Source: Bacteroidales bacterium
GTDB lineage: Bacteria; Bacteroidota; Bacteroidia; Bacteroidales; UBA7960
Assembly (NCBI GenBank): GCA_003451785.1
Contig: DMJL01000071.1
Coordinates: 1 to 12,571 of the forward strand
Reading direction: 5' to 3'
Length of the DNA stretch: 12,571 nt
The notes beneath the pieces were generated by a model. That model made no database searches and was not told the origin of the DNA. It saw only the letters and a program-made list of their open reading frames with translations. Position numbers and translations under genes: made by a program. Shown one piece after another: positions 8,450 to 12,571 of the stretch (position 1 is its first letter; the number at the start of each line of letters is the position of its first letter).

Positions 8450-9289
8450 TTAATGTGTTCTATGTTTAATGGCAAACAAAAATCCTGACAAAATATCAAC
8501 TCCCGAAGTAGCACCATGAGCAAGTAAAGCCTGAAAGCTAACTTGTAGGTTGGTGTCATGGTACAAAGCTTCTAAGAAATTCATCAACGAAAGAAAGTAC
8601 CGCCCATTACAAGCATTGAGCAGCATAGCATTGGAAATAAGATTGCTTCCTGTGGCCTCAGCCAAAACTTGCTCCATCAACAAGGTATTCGCTTCGTCAT
8701 AAACCTGTTGTCTGAAGTGAAGCCCATAAAGAAATCCGGCAATAAAATCATCGCCCGATGGAGTACTGCCTACTCCCATGCCCTTCAATAATTTAACTCC
8801 ATCCAAAACCTTGCCTTGCTTTAACAATTGCGTAGCAGATTGTACTTTTTCCATCCAAACGCTTTGGAACGAATTGTTTATGATGGCAGCATTAGGCAAA
8901 AACACTGAGTACATCAAACTATTCTGGGGAAAAGCATCCCAATTGCTTTCAACAAATCTAAATAACCTCTTCTCAAACATTTTTGCACTTGCTGCTGCGA
9001 AGGCGCAATGCGAATGAAAGATTTGAGCAGAACTTCTCAAAATATTTATCATACCAACTATGATACGGTCGGCACAGATAGTAACCGATTGAGGGAACTC
9101 GAAATCGCTATAGGGAATAAAGATGGAATTGGGTGCAATGAAATTTGGATCTTTTGTAACAAACACCAATTGGCTGTTTGAATTGGTATAATTAGCAACT
9201 GAAGTATGCCTACTCAACAACGAAAAAGTACCTGACGAAAGAAAATCGCCAATACAGACTTCAGATATTTTGCGGGATATGGATTCCAT
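8450..9289 (-). CDS. ylbF: DUF2877 protein, YlbF/AllH type (oxamate carbamoyltransferase-like component)
   Basis: This is the third component of the FdrA/YlbE/YlbF set and the first gene of the minus-strand operon. The ATG ending at 9289 gives 279 residues; a TTG two codons upstream (9295) is also in frame, but the ATG is the simpler start. The family signature is clear: GMGVGSTPSGDDFIAGF (170-186), the usual G-x-G-x-TPSGDD block, and a second glycine block, GATSGVDILSG, near the C-terminus. No signal peptide or membrane segment is seen. The N-terminal 100 residues are less conserved and hard to interpret. It precedes fdrA by 3 nt, and a candidate promoter lies about 95 nt upstream. The family is known only through this complex, so its catalytic role alone is unclear. 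Confidence 0.9.
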   Translation of the reverse strand: MESISRKISEVCIGDFLSSGTFSLLSRHTSVANYTNSNSQLVFVTKDPNFIAPNSIFIPYSDFEFPQSVTICADRIIVGMINILRSSAQIFHSHCAFAAASAKMFEKRLFRFVESNWDAFPQNSLMYSVFLPNAAIINNSFQSVWMEKVQSATQLLKQGKVLDGVKLLKGMGVGSTPSGDDFIAGFLYGLHFRQQVYDEANTLLMEQVLAEATGSNLISNAMLLNACNGRYFLSLMNFLEALYHDTNLQVSFQALLAHGATSGVDILSGFLFAIKHRTH

Positions 9290-9384
9290 CTGCAAAGTTA
9301 CTCAATTATCCTATAAACCTATATGCGAAAAAAGAAGTGGATTTATTATCTTTTGGATAGAAGGAAACGCAGGTAAGGGCTACT

Positions 9385-9392
9385 CAAATTTA
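9385..9392 (-). promoter_or_regulatory. Candidate -7 promoter element for the minus-strand operon
   Basis: Read on the minus strand, these eight bases are TAAATTTG, a perfect match to the Bacteroidota -7 consensus TAnnTTTG. It would give a leader of roughly 90 nt before the ylbF-like gene. No well-placed -33 TTTG is found about 20 nt upstream; the nearest, at 9406-9409, is only 13 nt away. The site is therefore a candidate only, chosen for position and motif. Confidence 0.33.
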
Positions 9393-9648
9393 CACCAAAA
9401 TTGGCCAAAACCTATTTAAGCTGATGGACTTGTAAATCTGCTTCATAAAATTAGGCCCTATTGCTTCAAGCTGGCATTTCCAATGACTCAACTTCCAGTT
9501 TATCAGAACCGTTTACCCCAAAACAAAAACAAGACTATCTCAAAAAACATTATTAGCCCAAATGAAATCCTGCATGAGCTGCTATAGTCTTCCTAATAAG
9601 CCACTTCTATTTTCATCCAAACTAAACCGTAATCAGATTTTGCTTCTA

Positions 9649-9945
9649 TCATACCAATGGCCAAATGTAATCTTCCATATCTGCTAACCTTACAACAGTT
9701 GGACTTATGCCCTTAGTTGGTAAAAACAATTCTGCTTCTCTGAACTCCCGTTGGAGTGTAACAACATTGTAATTATCGAATTCCTTAGCTTCATATATTT
9801 TGACAACATCAAATTAAGTTTTTGCACCCCGCTTTTACGAAGGGAACTGTGGCTGGTTTTGACCAATGAATGTAAGTCCAACACCACCTATGTAATGATC
9901 ACGAACTGCTCAGTTCCGTTTCTTCACTGCAAAACAGACAACCAT
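9649..9945 (-). pseudogene. Possible decayed gene remnant, unidentified
   Basis: One minus-strand frame from an ATG ending at 9945 to a TGA at 9649 reads as protein-like segments broken by three in-frame stops. The segments include AVRDHYIGGVGLTFIGQNQP, then, after two stops, a 54-residue open run starting FDVVKIYEAKEFDNYNVV and ending DMEDYIWPLV. A neighbouring frame continues with protein-like sequence (GMIEAKSDYGLVWMKIEVAY) to a TAG near 9590, as if after a frameshift. The residue make-up (many Glu, Lys, Asp, few Cys) is what suggests former coding. An open run of 54 codons in AT-rich DNA can occur by chance, so support is weak. I do not recognise the family. Confidence 0.2.
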
Positions 9946-10066
9946 GCACCCTAGATTACACATTTTGCAGCAAATATCACACAACCCAATTAACCCAGAC
10001 TAAACATACAGCAAAATACTTTAATCATATAATTTTTATGATTTTAACATTCTTTAATAAAATAAA

Positions 10067-10098
10067 TTTGCAAATTTTTACAATTAGTTATAAATTTA
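10067..10098 (+). promoter_or_regulatory. Candidate Bacteroidota promoter for the secreted-protein genes
   Basis: TTTG at 10067-10070 is followed after 20 nt by TAAATTTA at 10091-10098, close to the TTTG-N19-21-TAnnTTTG promoter pattern of Bacteroidota with one mismatch in the last base. Transcription would begin near 10105 and leave a leader of about 84 nt. A rival -7 site, TAAATTTG (10063-10070), is a perfect match but has no good -33 partner. The extreme AT richness here makes chance matches likely, so confidence is moderate. Confidence 0.4.
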
Positions 10099-10188
10099 CA
10101 AAAATATTGCAATTTGTATTTGGGTTTAGACTAATTGGTGGTTTTTTACAACAATCATAATTTTATTCCTATTTTAAACTCATTTACC

Positions 10189-11211
10189 ATGAAAAAGCAA
10201 CTTCTACTTTTGGTTCTAATGATGGCATTTGCCGCCGTTTGCAATGCCCAGCGCGTTGTGGCGCTCCACTCTGCTACGGGTGTTACCGTCTTTTCGGGCG
10301 TGAACCCTTTTGTTGATGCTTACACCGCCGCCTTGCCGGGAGATACCATCTACCTGTCGGGTGGTAGCTTTGCCAACCCGCCCCTGATGGACAAGCGCCT
10401 GCTCATATTCGGCGCGGGCTACCACCCCTCTGCCACAGCGGTTACCAACCCCACCCTTTTAACAGGTGCCTTTAACCTGGGCGACAATGCCGATAACCTG
10501 ATGATACAGGGGGTGCAGTTCATGGCCGGAATCCATGCGGGAAACAATGTTCCCGTGAGCTCCATTACCATAAAAAGGTGCCGGATTGATGGCGGAATTA
10601 ATTTCCCAGGCACCCGCGCCACCCCGAGTACCAACAACGCGTTTGCCGAGTGCGTGATTATCGGTGATGTAAATTTATCCAATGTGACTAACTCCAGCTT
10701 TACCAATTCCATAATCGAGAACAGGGTGCTATCCTCCCATTCCAATTCGATAATGAATAATGTCTTTTTGGGTGTATCTTGGGCTCACGATGGGGTATTT
10801 CGGTATACTGATAACAATGCGATTTCCAATAACATTTTTATTAATACGCATCATAATATAATTTGGTTTGGTCAGGGGAATATTCTTTCCAACAACCTCT
10901 TTGTGCATTACGCGCCTCATTTTGGTGGAACTCCCGTGCTTAGCGGCAACCACTTAAATGTTCCTCTGGTCAATATATTCGTTTCGCACACGGGGCATAC
11001 CTTCAGCTACGACAGCAATTTCAACCTTGTGACTCCGGATCTGTTTCCTGGCACTGTTGGCGGGCAGGTGGGCATTTTCGGGGGGCTGTTTCCCTTTAAG
11101 CCCGGCGGCATACCACAGAACCCCCACATCAGCCTGCGTAACATTGCCCCGCAAACCGCACCCGACGGCAGGCTGAACATAGAGGTTACTGTAAGCGCCC
11201 AGGATAGGTAA
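10189..11211 (+). CDS. Secreted repeat protein, probable right-handed beta-helix, paralog 1
   Basis: The ATG at 10189 gives 340 residues with a clean Sec signal peptide (MKKQLLLLVL..., residues 1-20) cut at CNA|QR. An in-frame TTG at 10135 would bury the signal and is rejected; the paralog downstream starts at the matching position. After Gln21 come an N-terminal conserved part (21-159, with ALPGDTIYLSGG, GAGYHP, FNLGDNADN, RIDGGI, FAECVIIG), an Asn/Ile/Phe-rich core (160-262) with NNIFIN- and NNLFV-like strand repeats typical of beta-helix coils, and a conserved tail (263-340) with SHTGHTFSY and FKPGGIPQNPHISLRNIAP. The tail is not a clear type IX secretion signal. There is no lipobox. The core is AT-rich while both ends are GC-rich. 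A surface or polysaccharide-related role is possible, but no catalytic motif is visible; function is unknown. Confidence 0.85.
   Translation: MKKQLLLLVLMMAFAAVCNAQRVVALHSATGVTVFSGVNPFVDAYTAALPGDTIYLSGGSFANPPLMDKRLLIFGAGYHPSATAVTNPTLLTGAFNLGDNADNLMIQGVQFMAGIHAGNNVPVSSITIKRCRIDGGINFPGTRATPSTNNAFAECVIIGDVNLSNVTNSSFTNSIIENRVLSSHSNSIMNNVFLGVSWAHDGVFRYTDNNAISNNIFINTHHNIIWFGQGNILSNNLFVHYAPHFGGTPVLSGNHLNVPLVNIFVSHTGHTFSYDSNFNLVTPDLFPGTVGGQVGIFGGLFPFKPGGIPQNPHISLRNIAPQTAPDGRLNIEVTVSAQDR
10666..10975 (+). other. Divergent AT-rich core of paralog 1
   Basis: This part encodes residues 160-262. A 60-nt sample inside it (10801-10860) has 16 G+C (27%), against 40 (67%) for 10381-10440 in the same gene. By eye about 30% of residues match paralog 2 here, compared with about 67% upstream (93 of 139) and 81% downstream (63 of 78). 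Asn and Ile codons shift to AAT and ATT. The borders are approximate. Confidence 0.6.
11092..11211 (+). repeat. Direct repeat copy A: conserved 3' end of paralog 1
   Basis: These 120 nt, including the stop codon, match 12260-12379 at 108 of 120 positions by hand count with no gap. They encode the tail PFKPGGIPQNPHISLRNIAP onward. Only 4 of the 12 differences change the residue (Gln/His, Glu/Gln, Asp/Glu, and Phe/Ser just before the block not counted; Arg kept), so the tail is under purifying selection or was recently homogenised. Confidence 0.8.
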
Positions 11212-11268
11212 ACCCATTTTGCTATTCATCTCAACCTTTTCCTTTAAATTTTCAACGCTTAAAAATGC

Positions 11269-11299
11269 CCTGAAATGAGCCATTATAATGATTTTCAGG
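11269..11299 (+). other. Weak hairpin between the two paralogs
   Basis: In the 148-nt gap, CCTGAAA (11269-11275) pairs with TTTCAGG (11293-11299) around a loop that contains the 10-bp palindrome CATTATAATG (11281-11290). No T-run follows, so an intrinsic terminator is doubtful. It may lie within a shared transcript or mark partial termination. No convincing promoter was found between the genes. Confidence 0.25.
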
Positions 11300-11359
11300 C
11301 AAACAGGCATCAAAACCTGATGGCGAATTTCATCTAACCTTTTAAAAACATATATTCAG

Positions 11360-12379
11360 ATGAAAACAACACTCATTTTCCTTATCGCTATGGTGGCCAT
11401 TGTCACTACGGTTAGCGCGCAGCGCGTGGCCGCGCTCCACTCCCCCGCCGGGGTTACTTTATTTACCAGTGGCAACATATTTGTTGACGCCTACAATGCA
11501 GCCCTTCCGGGTGATACCATCTACCTGTCGGGCGGGGATTTCGCCGCGCCTGCGCTCTTCGACAAGCGCCTGGTGGTGTTCGGCGCGGGCTATCACCCCG
11601 CCCACACCGCGGCTACCAGACCAACCACCATAACCAACGATTTCAACCTAGGCGACAATGCCGACAACATGGTGCTAGAAGGTGTACACTTTAGGGCCGG
11701 ATTTCGTGTGGCCAATAATATCCCGGTGAACAATATCACCGTGAGGCGGAGCCGGATTGATGGCGGTATCCATTACCCCGGCAACCTTGCCACCCCAAGC
11801 GTGGGCAACACCTTTGCGGAGTGCGTGATAATTGGCAATTCGGATTTTGCTAATGCAAGTAATCTCCTCATTAACAACTCCATTATACAAGATCGAGTTT
11901 GGAATAGCCGGTGGAATAATTTTCGAAATAGCATCTTCATGGCGACTTCAACAGATTGGGGCTGGAGTTTATTTATCAACGCGTCTTTAAATGTTTTTTC
12001 GAATAATGTGGTTATTACTACCCACAATTTTATTGGGGGAGAGGACAACTCCTTTCTCAACAACATTTTTGTAAATGCCGCCACGGCCTTAGGCACCAAT
12101 CCCACTGCCAGCGGCAACTACCTTGGCGTGCCGCAGGCCAGCATCTTTGTTTCTCACACGGGGCATACCTTCAGCTACGCCAGCGATTTCAACCTTAGGA
12201 CCCCGGCGACACATGTGGGCAACGATGGCACGCAGGTGGGTATTTTCGGAGGGCAGTCCCCCTTTAAGCCCGGCGGCATACCCCAGAACCCCCACATCAG
12301 CCTACGCAATATTGCCCCACACACTGCACCCGACGGCAGGCTGAACATACAGGTTACGGTAAGTGCCCAGGAACGGTAA
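11360..12379 (+). CDS. Secreted repeat protein, probable right-handed beta-helix, paralog 2
   Basis: This protein has 339 residues and is a tandem paralog of the preceding gene, aligned nearly end to end. The signal peptide (1-20) cuts at VSA|QR, again leaving N-terminal Gln. The conserved N-terminal part (21-159) has ALPGDTIYLSGG, GAGYHP, FNLGDNADN, RIDGGI and TFAECVIIG; the tail (262-339) has IFVSHTGHTFSY, QVGIFGG and FKPGGIPQNPHISLRNIAP. The core (160-261) differs strongly from paralog 1 and is Asn-rich (NNSIIQDRV, SNNVVITTHNF, LNNIFVN), as in beta-helix ladders. No lipobox, membrane segment or catalytic motif is visible. It ends 10 nt before the next secreted-protein gene, which suggests shared transcription and a joint role at the cell surface. 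Function is unknown; the duplication and the secretion signal are the secure parts. Confidence 0.86.
   Translation: MKTTLIFLIAMVAIVTTVSAQRVAALHSPAGVTLFTSGNIFVDAYNAALPGDTIYLSGGDFAAPALFDKRLVVFGAGYHPAHTAATRPTTITNDFNLGDNADNMVLEGVHFRAGFRVANNIPVNNITVRRSRIDGGIHYPGNLATPSVGNTFAECVIIGNSDFANASNLLINNSIIQDRVWNSRWNNFRNSIFMATSTDWGWSLFINASLNVFSNNVVITTHNFIGGEDNSFLNNIFVNAATALGTNPTASGNYLGVPQASIFVSHTGHTFSYASDFNLRTPATHVGNDGTQVGIFGGQSPFKPGGIPQNPHISLRNIAPHTAPDGRLNIQVTVSAQER
11837..12142 (+). other. Divergent AT-rich core of paralog 2
   Basis: This part encodes residues 160-261. The sample 11961-12020 has 18 G+C in 60 nt (30%), against 40 in 60 (67%) for 11581-11640. The AT-rich core sits at the same protein position as in paralog 1 but has a largely different sequence, with about one residue of length difference. 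Confidence 0.6.
12260..12379 (+). repeat. Direct repeat copy B: conserved 3' end of paralog 2
   Basis: This is the partner of 11092-11211, with 12 mismatches in 120 nt and no gap. It carries the conserved tail and the stop codon. The high identity beside divergent cores makes it a plausible site for recombination between the two genes. Confidence 0.8.
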
Positions 12380-12389
12380 GCCTTACTCC

Positions 12390-12571
12390 ATGAAAAAATT
12401 ACTAATCATCTTTTTCTGCTTGGTGTTCATAGGAGCAAACGCCCAGAACCGGATTGCAGGCTACGAGTACTGGTTTAATCAGGGATTCGGAGCCAGGGTT
12501 CGCACGACCATTGCCCATACAGCACAAGCAGCCATAAGCCTCGATGCACCCACCACAGGACTGCCATCGGG
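12390..12571 (+). CDS. Start of a secreted 'GYEYWF'-type protein, 3' end outside window
   Basis: This frame is open from the ATG at 12390 to the right edge (60 codons). It starts with a Sec signal peptide (MKKLLIIFFCLVFIGANA, 1-18), then Gln19 and NRIAGYEYWFNQGFGARV. The GYEYWF start, followed within 45 residues by a TTGLPSG segment, resembles Bacteroidota surface proteins whose 'YEYWFD' modules precede 'GLxxGLHTLxIR'-like strands; this is from memory of such proteins and not a search. Such proteins are often long and may carry a C-terminal sorting domain, which cannot be seen here. The gene starts 10 nt after paralog 2 and is probably in the same operon. No transmembrane segment is visible after the signal. 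Confidence 0.78.
   Translation, partial: MKKLLIIFFCLVFIGANAQNRIAGYEYWFNQGFGARVRTTIAHTAQAAISLDAPTTGLPS

Larger units (their letters stand above)
9290..10188. other. Long AT-rich intergenic region between divergent transcription units
   Basis: About 900 nt separate the start of the catabolic operon (minus) from the secreted-protein genes (plus). I see no intact gene, tRNA or obvious regulator here. It holds a candidate promoter at each end and a possible decayed gene in the middle. A 10-bp inverted repeat is present, GTTGGACTTA (9698-9707) and TAAGTCCAAC (9873-9882), 165 nt apart; this could be the trace of an old insertion or chance. The last 150 nt are extremely AT-rich, typical of a Bacteroidota promoter region. 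Confidence 0.6.

Noticed and set aside
1..9289. Reading the operon as an allantoin or xanthine degradation cluster
   Set aside because: No allantoinase, allantoate or ureidoglycolate gene is present and the molybdenum subunit lacks the purine-type glutamate; the wider pathway name was withheld.
9531..9550. AGACTATCTCAAAAAAC stretch resembling the end of some Bacteroidota insertion sequences
   Set aside because: No second matching end, target duplication or transposase was found, so it was not called as an element.
9751..9954. 67-codon plus-strand open frame in the intergenic region
   Set aside because: No start context, signal or recognisable motif; it overlaps the equally weak minus-strand remnant in AT-rich DNA.
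10135..10188. Upstream TTG start for secreted paralog 1
   Set aside because: It would place 18 extra residues before a normal signal peptide; the ATG at 10189 gives the same layout as paralog 2.
10954..11313. 119-codon minus-strand open frame across the end of paralog 1
   Set aside because: It is antisense to the GC-rich conserved tail, and a similar antisense frame occurs in paralog 2 because the two sequences are duplicated; it is a shadow.

Overview
The window looks like a chromosomal piece of a Bacteroidota bacterium, probably an uncultured one. Three signs point there. The three secreted proteins at the right end have Sec signal peptides that cut just before Gln. Candidate promoters fit the Bacteroidota TTTG / TAnnTTTG pattern, and Shine-Dalgarno sites are not apparent. 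One partial gene also begins with the 'GYEYWF' motif that I associate with Bacteroidota surface proteins. The genus cannot be told.

Left three quarters (1-9289, minus strand): a tightly packed run of eight genes, read right to left. In order they are a DUF2877 protein (YlbF/AllH type), FdrA (AllF type), a DUF1116 protein (YlbE/AllG type), a cyclase-family metal-dependent hydrolase, the FAD, 2Fe-2S and molybdenum subunits of a xanthine-dehydrogenase-family hydroxylase, and a class III (CaiB/BaiF) CoA-transferase cut by the left edge. Most gaps are 2-8 nt; two are longer (61 and 106 nt). In E. coli the FdrA/YlbE/YlbF trio is reported as the oxamate carbamoyltransferase of anaerobic allantoin breakdown. 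Here the trio sits with a molybdenum hydroxylase, a hydrolase and a CoA-transferase, and no allantoin gene is visible. I infer a catabolic route for a nitrogen-containing (perhaps heterocyclic) compound: hydroxylation, hydrolytic opening, carbamoyl transfer to phosphate, and CoA activation of the carbon skeleton. The substrate is unknown.

Middle (9290-10188): about 900 nt of AT-rich sequence between divergent transcription units. It holds a candidate promoter at each end and, weakly supported, the remains of a decayed gene.

Right end (10189-12571, plus strand): two tandem paralogous secreted proteins of 340 and 339 residues, probably right-handed beta-helices, then the start of a third secreted protein of the 'YEYWF' type. 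The paralogs have conserved GC-rich ends (about 67% G+C in sampled 60-nt blocks) and a divergent AT-rich core (about 27-30%). This mosaic suggests core exchange or localized diversification between copies. No tRNA, rRNA, CRISPR array, intact insertion sequence or phage gene was seen.
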